A DNA stretch of 64,000 nucleotides from Burkholderia lata (GTDB lineage: Bacteria; Pseudomonadota; Gammaproteobacteria; Burkholderiales; Burkholderiaceae). A model generated the notes under the pieces. That model ran no database searches, was not told where the DNA came from, and saw nothing but the letters and a program-made list of their open reading frames with translations. Below, piece after piece: positions 8,685-18,029 of this stretch. Every line of letters begins with the position of its first letter. Positions within the stretch are counted from its first letter, which is position 1. The translations under genes were made by a program, and so were the position numbers. The DNA lies in assembly GCF_902499335.1 (NCBI RefSeq), contig NZ_CABVQK010000004.1, positions 62,001 to 126,000 on the forward strand. The letters run 5' to 3'.

Positions 8685-9623
8685 TCATTCTGGGCGCGTC
8701 GTCTGGGAAGGCAGCTCGCCGAACAGGTCGCGATACTCGCGCGCGAAATAGCCGAGGTGCGTGAAACCCCAGCTCGCGGCCGCCTCGCCGACGCCGAGCT
8801 GCTGCACGGACGTCGTGCGCAGCATGCGGCGCACCGCGTTCAGCCGGATCGTGCGCAGATAGCCGACCGGCGTGACGTCGGCCACGCGTTGGAAGCTCGT
8901 TTGCAGCGTGCGGCGGCTGCAGCGCAGCGCGCGGCACAGTTCGAGCACGGTGACGGGTTCCTCGGGCCGGTCGCGCAGATGCTTCTCGCAACGGCTCACG
9001 ATGTCGCTGTAGGTGGCGTGCGTGATGTCGCGGCGCTCGACGCCGATGCCCTGCTCGAGCGCATCGAGGAACATGCCGAGCATCGCGTCGCGGAACATCT
9101 TGCGGGTGGCCGCGTATTCGAGGTGGCCCGGATTGCGCTGCGCATCGTCGATCAGCGCCGACAGCCGCACGCCGAGCGCGACGCCCTGCTCGTCGGACAG
9201 CCGCGTCACGTGGCGCAGCTTGCGCGCGCCGGATGCGCCGAATTCGGCTTCGCACAGCTCGTCGACCATGTCGGACGCCGCGCTGATCCCGACGAGCCCC
9301 ATCCCTTCCGGCGTGTGGAATTCGAAATCCTCGCCGGCGCGCAGCGCGAGCAGCGCATAGCCGTCGACGGGCTGGCCCTGGAACGTGCCCGCGAGCGGCA
9401 CGGACAGCGGCACCGCGAGCGACGTGCGCCCGGCCGGCGCGAGCCCGGTTTGCGCGACGCGCCGGTTGGTCGTTTCGCGGAAGAAGTGAAAATCGTCGTA
9501 CAGCACCTGCGTGACGGTGCCCTTGAAGCGGCCCGGCGTCATCTGGCGGTAGACCTGATGCCAGCCCGCGATCGCGAGCCCGTGATCGTGCACGTCTTCG
9601 TGTGAGCGTGACTGGAACAGCAT
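8685..9623 (-). CDS. AraC-family regulator, EutR-like
   Basis: 312 residues. An N-terminal AraC-binding-like region (HGLAIAGWHQVYRQMTPGRFKG, VLYDDFHFFRETTNR) is followed by a C-terminal double HTH (VLELCRALRCSRRTLQTSFQ, then EAAASWGFTHLGYFAREYRDLFGELPS). Spacing and wording resemble EutR, the ethanolamine regulator (WQQIYDQLHPGKFHG, SRRTLQNAFH). The ATG at 9623 has GGAG six bases upstream, whereas ATG 9629 directly abuts it. It lies last in the amine operon and probably senses the amine or a product. Confidence 0.88.
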   Translation of the reverse strand: MLFQSRSHEDVHDHGLAIAGWHQVYRQMTPGRFKGTVTQVLYDDFHFFRETTNRRVAQTGLAPAGRTSLAVPLSVPLAGTFQGQPVDGYALLALRAGEDFEFHTPEGMGLVGISAASDMVDELCEAEFGASGARKLRHVTRLSDEQGVALGVRLSALIDDAQRNPGHLEYAATRKMFRDAMLGMFLDALEQGIGVERRDITHATYSDIVSRCEKHLRDRPEEPVTVLELCRALRCSRRTLQTSFQRVADVTPVGYLRTIRLNAVRRMLRTTSVQQLGVGEAAASWGFTHLGYFAREYRDLFGELPSQTTRPE

Positions 9624-9684
9624 CGGCATCTCCGGTAAAACCCTTAAACGCGGCCGCCGGTTCCCCGGCGCGCAACGCCACAGC

Positions 9685-10272
9685 TTACCCGTGCAAAATC
9701 CTGCGTAGTGCGGTTTCGAACGCAAGACAGGCCGCCGACAGCGCAGTGGCCTGCTCGCCCGTCAGGCGAACGTAGCGGCGGAACGACGGCATCCGGTTCA
9801 CGACCTCGCTGCCGCCGAACGGCACGATCGCGAGCGTCCAGCGGCCGTCGCGCGCGTCGATCGTGCAGTCGGTCAGGTGCAGTGGCCGCAGCGCATCGGC
9901 CAGCAACGGCTCGGCGACCAGCGCGGCCACCGTGTCGACGAATCCGCGGTCGCATCCCGGCGCAGCCACCGCGTCGATGCCCGTGCGGCGCAGCCAGCCG
10001 GTCTGGCGCACGCGCGCGCTGCCCTGCGCGGCCGGGCCGCACGCGGTTGCCGCCACCTTCACGCTGACCGTATGCATCAGGAACTGGCGGTCGACACGCT
10101 CGTCGACGCTCACGCGCACGCCGTTCGGCAGCCGGGCCGTCAGGCTGCCGGCGCCATCGGCATCGCGCTCGGCGCGCAGGTCGGCCAGCACGCGCGCGGC
10201 GATCGCACCGGGCCGATGGCCGGGCGGCGGCGCATCGGGCGCCGCGCGCCAGCGGGCGAGCGCGGCCTTCAC
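9685..10272 (-). CDS. Uncharacterised 195-aa protein of the amine operon (possibly DUF3156)
   Basis: 195 residues, soluble, with no signal peptide or membrane segment. The start ATG overlaps the stop of the permease gene by 4 bp, so it is translated as part of the operon. Recognisable features are few: an Arg/Ala-rich N-terminus, SVDERVDRQFLMHTVSVKV in the middle and PFGGSEVVNRMPSFRRYVRL near the end. It may belong to the small DUF3156 family, but this is recalled from context rather than proved. Function unknown. Confidence 0.8.
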   Translation of the reverse strand: MKAALARWRAAPDAPPPGHRPGAIAARVLADLRAERDADGAGSLTARLPNGVRVSVDERVDRQFLMHTVSVKVAATACGPAAQGSARVRQTGWLRRTGIDAVAAPGCDRGFVDTVAALVAEPLLADALRPLHLTDCTIDARDGRWTLAIVPFGGSEVVNRMPSFRRYVRLTGEQATALSAACLAFETALRRILHG

Positions 10273-11771
10273 GACGCGACGTGCTCGTTGCGCAGCACTT
10301 CCTCGACCGGCACCGGCTTGAACGGATGCCGGCGCTGCACGACGAGCGTCCAGAACAGTGCGTACAGCGCGGTGAGCCCGAGCATCGCGCCGAACGGCAC
10401 GTAGATGTCGCGCGCATTCATCCCGGGCGGCGTGATGTACCAGATCGCCAGGATGATGCCGACGCTCGATACGATCTGCGGCAGCGGGAACAGCGGCGAA
10501 CGGTACGGGCGCGGCAGGTCAGGCCGGCGAATCCGCAACATCACGACCGACGCGGTGACGAGCAGGTACGCGGTGCCCCACGCGCAGGTCGCGGCGAGCA
10601 CGAGGTGCAGGATGCTGTCGAGATTGCCGTTGATCAGCCACGCGTGGAAGATCGGCACGATCGCCGCCGCGACGATACCGACCACGGGCGTCTTGAAGCG
10701 CGGGTGCAGATACGCGAAGCAGCGCGGCAGCGCACCGTCGATCGCCATCCCGTACAGGATGCGCGGCAGCCCGGCCATCAGCGTGTTGATCGTCGCGGCG
10801 CCCGCACAGAGGAACGCGATGCCGAACCAGATGCGGCCGAACGGCCCAAGCACCTGCAGCGCAAACGCGGGAATCGCACCCGGCGTGTCGAGCAGGTGCG
10901 TGAGGCCGTCGGGGCTCACCGGCACGTTCGCGACCTGGCGGCGGATCGCCGCGCCGTACAGGAACATGCAGATCGCGACGCCGACGAGGCCGAGCGCCAT
11001 CGCGCGCGGAATCGTCTTGCCCGGCGATTTCATCTCCGGCGCGAGCGGCGTGACGAACTCGCAGCCGACGAACATGAACATCGCCATCCCGACGAGCGAC
11101 AGCACCGCCGGCACCGACGTGCCGACTTCCGAGCCGCCGAACCAGCCGTCGAGATGCACGGCCGGCGCGGCCGCGAGCCCGAGGATCCCGAAGATCATCA
11201 GCGACAGCCACATGCCGGCCGTCAGCACGATCTCGAGCTTGCTGAACACCTTGATGCCGATGATGTTGGTGATCGCGAACGTGACGACGAGGCCGACGCC
11301 GACGAGCCACGAGCTGTTGTGCTTCTCGAACGCGGCATTCAGCGATTCGAAATTGACGAGCGCCATGATGCCGCTCAGGATCGTTTCCGCCGTGCCGGCG
11401 AACACGTGCACGAGGAAATACGCGGAGATCGTACCGGTGATCGCCCAGAAGCGGCCGAGCCCGCACGACAGGTAATCGTAAACCGAGCCGGCCGTCGGCA
11501 GCATCGCGGCGGCTTCGGAGAAGGTCGTCGCCTGCGCCTGCATCATCACGAACGCGATGATCATCGCGACCGCGAACGCCCAGCCGCCCATCCCGAAGCC
11601 CGACGTCGCGGTGAGAATCACCGGGCTTGCCATGATGAGGCCGACGGCACTCGCCAGCGCGGTCGGAAAACCGACCGCACCCGCGTTCAGCGCCGTGCCG
11701 CCACCCGCTTCAGCCGGCGTGCCGGCGGGCGTGCCGCCCGCTGCGCCGGTAACTCCTGACCATCCCGACAT
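10269..11771 (-). CDS. APC-superfamily amino acid/amine permease
   Basis: 500 residues with about twelve hydrophobic segments. The APC consensus appears early (GLIMASPVILTATSGFGMGG, PTAGSVYDYLSCGLGRFWA). The ATG at 11771 is preceded by GGAAGGAGA. It lies between an aminotransferase and a EutR-like regulator, suggesting uptake of the amine or amino acid degraded by this operon. The Ala/Gly-rich first 30 residues are cytosolic and variable. The substrate is inferred only as an amino compound. Confidence 0.88.
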   Translation of the reverse strand: MSGWSGVTGAAGGTPAGTPAEAGGGTALNAGAVGFPTALASAVGLIMASPVILTATSGFGMGGWAFAVAMIIAFVMMQAQATTFSEAAAMLPTAGSVYDYLSCGLGRFWAITGTISAYFLVHVFAGTAETILSGIMALVNFESLNAAFEKHNSSWLVGVGLVVTFAITNIIGIKVFSKLEIVLTAGMWLSLMIFGILGLAAAPAVHLDGWFGGSEVGTSVPAVLSLVGMAMFMFVGCEFVTPLAPEMKSPGKTIPRAMALGLVGVAICMFLYGAAIRRQVANVPVSPDGLTHLLDTPGAIPAFALQVLGPFGRIWFGIAFLCAGAATINTLMAGLPRILYGMAIDGALPRCFAYLHPRFKTPVVGIVAAAIVPIFHAWLINGNLDSILHLVLAATCAWGTAYLLVTASVVMLRIRRPDLPRPYRSPLFPLPQIVSSVGIILAIWYITPPGMNARDIYVPFGAMLGLTALYALFWTLVVQRRHPFKPVPVEEVLRNEHVAS

Positions 11772-12008
11772 CCCTGTCTCCTTCCTGTGTCGACCCTGGC
11801 CGCCGCTTCGTCGGCGACCGGGGTTCCATGGCATTGCGGTCAGCCCGGGGCGGCGCTTCAGCGCTTCGATTCCCGGGCCCCCTGTCGATCACACCTCGAT
11901 CCGATGTCGAAAAAATACGCAGGCAAAATAATCCGGTCATAGCGCAAATCGGCAAACCGGCGACAGCTGTACTGCCCGCCGCCGGCGTGCCGTCACGCTG
12001 TCATGCCA

Positions 12009-13349
12009 TCACGCGAACGGCACGGCCTCGAAGCCCGCCGCCAGCGCGTCGACGATCCGGTCGAGCTGCTCGCGCTGGATCACGAGCGGCGGCGACAAGA
12101 TGATCTTCGTGCCGACCGGGCGCACCAGCACGCCGTTCTCGCGCGCGACTTCCGCGACCGCGTTCGCATAGCCGGACAGCGGGTCGATCGGCTCGCGCGT
12201 GTCCTTGTTCGCGACGAGGTCGAGCGCGAGCATCAGCCCCTTGCCGCGCACCTCGCCGACCGCCGCGAAGCGTTCCGCGAACGGCTTCAACGCTTCGAGC
12301 AGATACGCGCCCTGCTTCGCCGCGTTCGCCGGCAGGTCTTCCTTCACGACGATGTCGAGGCTCGCGATCGCGGCCGCGCATGCGACCGGGTGGCCCGCGT
12401 ACGTGTAGCCGTGCATGATCGCGCCGCCGAAGTCGGCGTTCGCGGCGAACGCGTCCTCGATCCGCGCGTTCACGACCGTCGCGCCGAGCGGCACGTAGCC
12501 CGACGAAATCCCCTTCGCGAGACACATGATGTCCGGGCGCACGCCCCAGCCGCGGCTGCCGAACATGCTGCCGCTGCGGCCGAAGCCGGTCACGACTTCG
12601 TCGGCGATCAGCAGCACGCCGTACCGGTCGCACACCTCGCGCACGAGCGGCCAGTAGTTGGCCGGCGGCACGATCACGCCGCCCGCGCCCTGGATCGGCT
12701 CCGCGATGAACGCGGCGACCGTGTCGGGGCTCTGGAACTGGATCTCGCGCTCGAGCATTTCCGCGCAGATCCGGCCGAGTTCTTCGGGATCCTGCGTGAA
12801 CGGGTTGCGGTACAGCCACGGTGTCTCGACGTGGAAGCAGCCGGGCAGGTTCGGCTCGTAGTTGCGGCGGAACACCGTATTGCCGTTCACCGACGCGCCG
12901 CCGAAGTGCGTGCCGTGATAGCCCTGCTTCAACGAGATGAACTTCGTGCGGTCGGCCTGGCCGCGCACCTTCCAGTACTGGCGCGCGATCTTCAGCGCGG
13001 TCTCGATCGAATCGGAGCCGCCCGAGCTGTACAGCACGCGGCGCATGCCTTCCGGTTCGAGCATGTCGATCACCTTCTTCGACAGTTCTTCCGCGCGCGG
13101 ATGCGAAATGCCGTCGAACAGCTGGAAGTATTCGAGTTCGTCGAGCTGGCGCACGATCGCGTCCTTCACTTCCTGACGGTTGTGGCCGACGTTCACGTTC
13201 CACAGGCCCGCGACGCCGTCGACGAGCTTGCGGCCCTCTTCATCGAACACGTAGCAGCCGTCGCCGCGCACGATGCGGATCGGCTTGCGTTGCTTCATCT
13301 CGTTCGGGTGCACCATCGGATGCCAGAATTTCGCTTCGTTGTAGCTCAT
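12009..13349 (-). CDS. Class III pyridoxal-phosphate aminotransferase (omega-amino acid/amine:pyruvate type)
   Basis: 446 residues, normal for the family. The PLP-binding features are visible: SSGGSDSIETALK (phosphate cup), GYHGTHFGG, LLIADEVVTGFGRSG (the Asp that contacts the pyridine nitrogen) and CLAKGISSGYVPLGA (Schiff-base Lys). It moves an amino group from a primary amine or omega-amino acid to a keto acid, giving an aldehyde. The aldehyde dehydrogenase gene 77 bp upstream and the permease downstream fit an uptake-transamination-oxidation route. Confidence 0.93.
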   Translation of the reverse strand: MSYNEAKFWHPMVHPNEMKQRKPIRIVRGDGCYVFDEEGRKLVDGVAGLWNVNVGHNRQEVKDAIVRQLDELEYFQLFDGISHPRAEELSKKVIDMLEPEGMRRVLYSSGGSDSIETALKIARQYWKVRGQADRTKFISLKQGYHGTHFGGASVNGNTVFRRNYEPNLPGCFHVETPWLYRNPFTQDPEELGRICAEMLEREIQFQSPDTVAAFIAEPIQGAGGVIVPPANYWPLVREVCDRYGVLLIADEVVTGFGRSGSMFGSRGWGVRPDIMCLAKGISSGYVPLGATVVNARIEDAFAANADFGGAIMHGYTYAGHPVACAAAIASLDIVVKEDLPANAAKQGAYLLEALKPFAERFAAVGEVRGKGLMLALDLVANKDTREPIDPLSGYANAVAEVARENGVLVRPVGTKIILSPPLVIQREQLDRIVDALAAGFEAVPFA

Positions 13350-13426
13350 TGCAGTCTCCACTGTCGGATCGTTTGAACCTGGGTCGTTCTGGTTCAGGGT
13401 TCGAGGTTCGGGGTTGATGCCGCGCG

Positions 13427-14929
13427 TCAGTGCGCGATGCAGACGGATTTGGTTTCGGTGAAGCCTTCGATCGCGTACTGGCCGAATTCGCGGCCGATGC
13501 CCGATTGCTTGTAGCCGCCGAACGGCATCGACGGGTCGAGCGGGATATGGCAGTTCACCCACACGGTGCCGGCCTCGATCTGCGGCACGAGGTTCATCAC
13601 GCGCTTCAGGTCGTTGCTCCAGATGCTCGCGGCAAGTCCATACGGCGACGCATTCGCGAGGCGCACCGCATCGGCCGCGTCGTCGAACGGCACGACGACG
13701 ATCACCGGGCCGAACACTTCGTCGCGCACGATCGCGCTGTCCGGATGCGGATCGGCGATCACGGCGGGCTTCACGTAGTAGCCGGGCAGGTCGTCGGCCG
13801 GCGTGCCGCCCGCGAGGAACGTCAGGCCCGCGCGGCGCGCGCCTTCGATGTGCTGGACGACCTTGTCGCGGTGGTGCGCGGAGACCAGCGGGTTGATTTG
13901 CGCGGTCGTGTCGAGGCCCGCGCCGAGCTTCATCGACTGCGCGACGCCCGCGAGGCCATCCGCGAGCTGGGCGAACTTGCTGCGGTGCACATAGATGCGC
14001 GACGCAGCCGCGCACACCTGCCCCTGGTTGAAGAACGCGCCGGCGGCGACGCCGTCGAGCGCCTGCGCGACGTCGATGTCGTCGAGCATCACGATCGGGT
14101 TCTTGCCGCCCAGCTCGAGCGAGAAGCGCGTCATGTTCTGCACGGCCGCCGCGCCGACCAGCTTGCCGGTCGCGGTCGAACCCGTGAACGAGATCTTCGC
14201 GATCGACGGGTGGCTCGCGAGCGCCGCACCGCACACACGGCCGCCGGTGACGACGTTGAACACGCCGGGCGGCACGCCGGCTTCGAGCGCGAGTTCGGCC
14301 AGGCGCAGCGCGGTGAGCGGCGTTTCCGGCGACGGCTTCAACACGATCGTGCAGCCGGCCGCGAGCGCGGGGATCAGCTTCCACACGGCGATCATCAGCG
14401 GGAAATTCCACGGCACGATCGCGGCGACCACGCCGACCGGCTCCTTGCGCGTATAGGCCGTATAGCGCGCGCCGGGCGGGAACGGGATCGACACGTCGAG
14501 CGTCTGGCCGGTGATCTTGGTCGCCCAGCCGGCCATGTAGCGCACGTATTCGACGCTCGCGCCAACTTCGATCGCGCGCGACACGTGGATCGACTTGCCC
14601 TGGTTCAGCGTTTCGAGCTGCGCGAGCGTTTCGGCATCGCGCTCGATCAGGTCGGCGAGTTTCAGCAGGATGCGTTCGCGATCGGCCGGGCGCAGGCCGC
14701 TCCACACGCGGGTGTCGAATGCGCGCTTCGCGCTGGCGACCGCGCGGTCGACGTCGCGTTCATCGGCGTCCGCGACCGTCGCGAGCCGCTCGCCCGTCGC
14801 GGGGTCGTACACGTCGAGCCGCGCGGCCGCGTGTGCGGGCTGCATTTCACCGTCGATGAAGAGGCCGAAATCGCGCGCAACGAAGGTGCGCACGGTGTCG
14901 CTGACGGCGACGAAATTCGTGGTGCTCAT
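13427..14929 (-). CDS. NAD-dependent aldehyde dehydrogenase, FeaB/phenylacetaldehyde dehydrogenase-like
   Basis: 500 residues. Canonical ALDH motifs: VPWNFPLMIAVWK (Asn for the oxyanion), KISFTGSTATGK (NAD fold), ELGGKNP (general base Glu) and FNQGQVCAAASR (catalytic Cys). Several blocks closely match E. coli FeaB as recalled, including the start LFIDG, SIPFPPGARYTAYTRKEPVGVVA and the end GFTETKSVCI. It probably oxidises the aldehyde made by the neighbouring aminotransferase. It is the first gene of the operon. Confidence 0.93.
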   Translation of the reverse strand: MSTTNFVAVSDTVRTFVARDFGLFIDGEMQPAHAAARLDVYDPATGERLATVADADERDVDRAVASAKRAFDTRVWSGLRPADRERILLKLADLIERDAETLAQLETLNQGKSIHVSRAIEVGASVEYVRYMAGWATKITGQTLDVSIPFPPGARYTAYTRKEPVGVVAAIVPWNFPLMIAVWKLIPALAAGCTIVLKPSPETPLTALRLAELALEAGVPPGVFNVVTGGRVCGAALASHPSIAKISFTGSTATGKLVGAAAVQNMTRFSLELGGKNPIVMLDDIDVAQALDGVAAGAFFNQGQVCAAASRIYVHRSKFAQLADGLAGVAQSMKLGAGLDTTAQINPLVSAHHRDKVVQHIEGARRAGLTFLAGGTPADDLPGYYVKPAVIADPHPDSAIVRDEVFGPVIVVVPFDDAADAVRLANASPYGLAASIWSNDLKRVMNLVPQIEAGTVWVNCHIPLDPSMPFGGYKQSGIGREFGQYAIEGFTETKSVCIAH

Positions 14930-15117
14930 GGGCGTCTCGAGGATTGTCGTGGCTGGACCGCATGCGCACGGGCACGCGGGCGTCGTTCCACTGTATCGAC
15001 GAGGGTTCGCGCCCGGTGAGCGCAAATTGGCAGCGCGTGGGCGCTGAGCGGACGGGTTCGAACCCCGCCGGGCTGGCTGGCGGTCGAGGCAATCAGTCGG
15101 CCCGGGACCGACGTCGG

Positions 15118-15795
15118 TCACCCACTGACGCTCATGCAGCCCGCTTGACCGACCAGTTCGTTTTCCTTCGCACTACCCGATGTAAACAGGCAAAAGCTGG
15201 CGCCGAGGTCGCTTTCGAATTCCATCAGGAAGTCCAGTCGGCCGTCGCGATCGAGGTCGCCCGCCCAGATCAGCGACGCGCTGAACGGCGGCGAGCTGCC
15301 GTCGAAGTCATGCAGGACCGACCGCTTGCCGTCGCCTTCTGCAATCACCGCACCGGATACCGTGTGGCGCAGTGCATACCGGCGGCCATGAAAGCCGAAG
15401 CGCAGCGGGCTGGCGCCGGGCTCGATCGCCCTTCCGTCCTTCGGAAACGCCAGGTTCGCCGCGTCGACCTTGCCCTGCCTGAGCGACTTGCAGCGGAACA
15501 GCGCCACGGCTTTTCCGAGGTTTGACTTGATGTCGACGATGTCGCCGCTCGGCTGCGACGGTTCGAACCGGACGGTTGCGAGTGCGAGCTTCCAGCGATT
15601 CCCGGCCGGAATCAGCCCGAGCCACCCGCCTCCGGGATAGTCACCGGCCTCGCCGACGTCGTCCGGGGCAATCCGGGTCGGTTGAAGCACGAGACAAGGA
15701 TCGGGCTCACTCTCTTGCGCGCAGGCCGTCGAGGCCGTCGCGGCACCCAGCAGGAAAAGCAGCACGGCCAGCAGCACTTTGGCGTTGGTATTCAT
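15118..15795 (-). CDS. Secreted hypothetical protein with Ca-binding-like DxDxDG motif
   Basis: 225 residues with signal peptide MNTNAKVLLAVLLFLLGAATASTACA. The mature part has several Cys residues and, near the C-terminus, WAGDLDRDGRLDFLMEFES, which resembles an FG-GAP/dockerin-like calcium loop. No enzyme motif is recognised. The ATG at 15795 was chosen because it starts the signal peptide; ATG 15834 would add a charged leader. It sits downstream of and in the same direction as the LuxR-type gene (51-bp gap), so co-transcription is possible. Confidence 0.8.
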   Translation of the reverse strand: MNTNAKVLLAVLLFLLGAATASTACAQESEPDPCLVLQPTRIAPDDVGEAGDYPGGGWLGLIPAGNRWKLALATVRFEPSQPSGDIVDIKSNLGKAVALFRCKSLRQGKVDAANLAFPKDGRAIEPGASPLRFGFHGRRYALRHTVSGAVIAEGDGKRSVLHDFDGSSPPFSASLIWAGDLDRDGRLDFLMEFESDLGASFCLFTSGSAKENELVGQAGCMSVSG

Positions 15796-15846
15796 GAATC
15801 GGCGATCGCGAAAGGTTCGAAGTCCGGACCGCAATTATCCGACGAA

Positions 15847-16587
15847 TTACAGGAACAGCGCCCCGACCAGTTCCGTGCGGTTCGACACGCCGAGCTTGCG
15901 GAACATGCGCATCAGGTGCGTCTTGACGGTCGGCTGGCCGAGCGCGAGATCGCGGGCGATCTCCTTGTTCGAGCGGCCGTCGCGCACCAGGCGCGCGATC
16001 TGCTCCTCGCGGTAGGTCAGCCGCTCCTCGCAGCCGATCCGGTGGATCCCGCGCCGCGCGCGCAGCAGCGGGCTCAGCGCGGCTTCGGCAACGGGCTGCA
16101 GCCGTGCGAGCGCATCGATCTCGCCGGGCGCGAACCGCCCGGCCGTGCTGTTGCCGGCCACGCCCTCAAGCGTTTCACCCGCCCCGAAGCGCAGCAGCGA
16201 GAACGCGCCGACCGTCCGGCCCGCATCACGTAGCCAGATCTCGACGACGTCGGCCACGTCGTGCCGCCGCAGGAAACGGGTCCAGTACGCGGACGCGTCG
16301 CGTCTTTCGTCAGGCAATTGGGAAGCGAGCGTGACGACCGCGCACTCGCCTGCCGCGCAGCGCGACGGATGCAGCGGATCGAGCATCCGGTAGCGCGCGA
16401 CATAGGTGCGATGCATCGATTCCGGCATCCCGAACAGCTCGAAATCGGCCGGTTCGCCGCTCTGGTCGAGCCGGTAGAACACGATCGCGGACGGGCTCGC
16501 GAACGCGTCGAACGCGTCCACGCACGCGCGCAGCGCGCGTTGCCAGTCGGCGGCGTCCTGATCGGCGGGAGTGGTTGGGGTCGGCAT
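15847..16587 (-). CDS. LuxR-type (GerE HTH) transcriptional regulator
   Basis: 246 residues. The C-terminal HTH reads LTYREEQIARLVRDGRSNKEIARDLALGQPTVKTHLMRMFRKLGVSNRTEL in separate blocks, a clear GerE domain (residues about 180-242). The N-terminal 170 residues (AIVFYRLDQSGEPADFELFG and so on) look like a PAS/GAF-type sensor and lack the Trp/Tyr/Asp set typical of AHL-binding domains, so a quorum-sensing role is not supported. Target genes are unknown; the neighbouring secreted protein is the nearest candidate. Confidence 0.88.
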   Translation of the reverse strand: MPTPTTPADQDAADWQRALRACVDAFDAFASPSAIVFYRLDQSGEPADFELFGMPESMHRTYVARYRMLDPLHPSRCAAGECAVVTLASQLPDERRDASAYWTRFLRRHDVADVVEIWLRDAGRTVGAFSLLRFGAGETLEGVAGNSTAGRFAPGEIDALARLQPVAEAALSPLLRARRGIHRIGCEERLTYREEQIARLVRDGRSNKEIARDLALGQPTVKTHLMRMFRKLGVSNRTELVGALFL

Positions 16588-16750
16588 GGTGGAATCGGCT
16601 GGCGGGCGAACCTATCGAAGATCGAAGTTCGGGCCAGCCTACCGGCGCCGAAAAGCGCCGGTGAGCACAAATCGGCAAATCGTCCCGGCCCGGCCGGCAT
16701 CGCGGATTCGGCCGGGACGATGCGGGCGCGCGACGGTACGCGCGCCGCTT

Positions 16751-17632
16751 TCAGCGTGCGTTCGCGGCGAACGTGTCGCAGGCGCTCAGCTCGCCCGACT
16801 CCATCCCGCGCCGCAGCCAGTACACGCGCTGGTCGCTGGTGCCGTGCGTGAAGCTCTCCGGTACGACATAGCCCTGCCCTTGCTGCTGCAGCCGGTCGTC
16901 GCCGATCGCGGCGGCGGCTTTCAACCCCTGCTCGAAATCGCCGGGTTCCATCAGCCGCTGGTTCGCGCGCTGCGCGTTGTTCGCCCACACACCGGCAAAG
17001 CAGTCGGCCTGCAGTTCCATCCGCACCGACAGCGCGTTCGAGTGAGCCTGGCTCGCCCGCCGGCGCGCGGCGTCGACCTTGTCGGAAATGCCGAGCAGGT
17101 TCTGCACGTGATGGCCGACTTCGTGCGCGATCACGTAAGCCTGCGCGAAATCGCCGCCCGCGCCGAAACGCGTGCGCAGTTCGTCGTAGAAGCCGAGATC
17201 GATGTACACCTTGCGGTCGCCCGGGCAATAGAACGGCCCCATCGCGGTCTGGCCCGTGCCGCATGCGGTCGGCGTCGAGTTCTTGAACATCACGAGCGTC
17301 GGCGGCTGGTACTGCGCGTGCAACTGGGTATTGAACACGCCCGTCCACGTGCGCTCGATATTGCCGAGCACCTTGCGCGTAAATACCGTGCCCGCATCGT
17401 TCGCCGGCGCGCCCTGCCGCTGCGCGGGCGCGGGCTGCGCCTGCTGCTGGCGGCCCTGCAGCGCCGATGCGCCTTCGAGTATCACGCGCGGGTCGATCCC
17501 GAAGAAATACGACGCGGCGAACGCAACCACGATCGTGCCGATGCCGATCGTCGCGCCACGCCCGCCGCCGAACCCGCCGGCGCCGCGGCGATCCTCGACG
17601 TTCGTGCTTTCCCTTTCGTCGTCCAGCCTCAT
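16751..17632 (-). CDS. Neutral zinc metallopeptidase, YpfJ/KPN_02809 family
   Basis: 293 residues. An N-terminal Gly-rich cytosolic part is followed by one membrane anchor (residues about 28-46), a Gln/Pro/Ala linker and the peptidase domain. HEVGHH at 170-175 is the zinc site; downstream MELQADCFAGVWAN supplies the third-ligand Glu/Asp region typical of this family. It is probably membrane-attached with the catalytic part in the periplasm. Function in vivo is unknown. The neighbours are unrelated genes. Confidence 0.92.
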   Translation of the reverse strand: MRLDDERESTNVEDRRGAGGFGGGRGATIGIGTIVVAFAASYFFGIDPRVILEGASALQGRQQQAQPAPAQRQGAPANDAGTVFTRKVLGNIERTWTGVFNTQLHAQYQPPTLVMFKNSTPTACGTGQTAMGPFYCPGDRKVYIDLGFYDELRTRFGAGGDFAQAYVIAHEVGHHVQNLLGISDKVDAARRRASQAHSNALSVRMELQADCFAGVWANNAQRANQRLMEPGDFEQGLKAAAAIGDDRLQQQGQGYVVPESFTHGTSDQRVYWLRRGMESGELSACDTFAANAR

Positions 17633-18029
17633 AGCCGGCCCTCCCTGTTCTTGTCGATGATCCGGCGCGCGAGCGCGCCACCGGGCGATATGTTGTCGTG
17701 GCACGATCCGTCGGCCGATGCCATGCGCGTCGGGTGCGCGCACACGCCGGGATCGCCGGCCTGCCGCTCCGCTCGCACGACGGAATCGGCCGACCGATGT
17801 GCCGCGCGTCGATACGCGGCCCGCCCGCGCTATTCTGCCGGGCTTTCGTGACTTATCGCAAAAATGTGGAGGATAGAGTGATTCGGCGCCGGACATCGTC
17901 AGCCTTTGCAAAATGGCCCGCTGCCGCCCCGGTCGCCAGGACGCGGCCCGCGTTCATCCTTTCGGCTGATACCAGCGCTCGCCCGCGCCGCCTAAAGTGA
18001 CCGGAAACGACACCTTTCCGGAGCACGAC
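17633..18029. other. 397-bp intergenic region, divergent promoters
   Basis: No convincing gene is seen between the divergent ypfJ-like and SDR genes. The middle part (about 17840-17885) is the most AT-rich (TTATCGCAAAAATGTGGAGGATAGAG) and is the likeliest place for promoters. A GGAG at 18020-18023 serves the SDR start at 18030. Confidence 0.5.

Noticed and set aside
12009..14705. A 898-codon minus-strand frame linking the aminotransferase with a long upstream extension.
   Set aside because: The upstream half is a shifted frame of the aldehyde dehydrogenase; the real aminotransferase starts at 13349 with the family N-terminus.
15040..15080. GGTTCGAACCCCGCC near 15055 resembles a tRNA T-arm.
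   Set aside because: No acceptor stem, D-arm or anticodon arm can be built at the right distances on either strand; a chance match upstream of the aldehyde dehydrogenase.
15847..16587. Quorum-sensing LuxR receptor.
   Set aside because: Only the GerE DNA-binding domain fits; the AHL-binding signature residues are not seen and no luxI-type gene is near.
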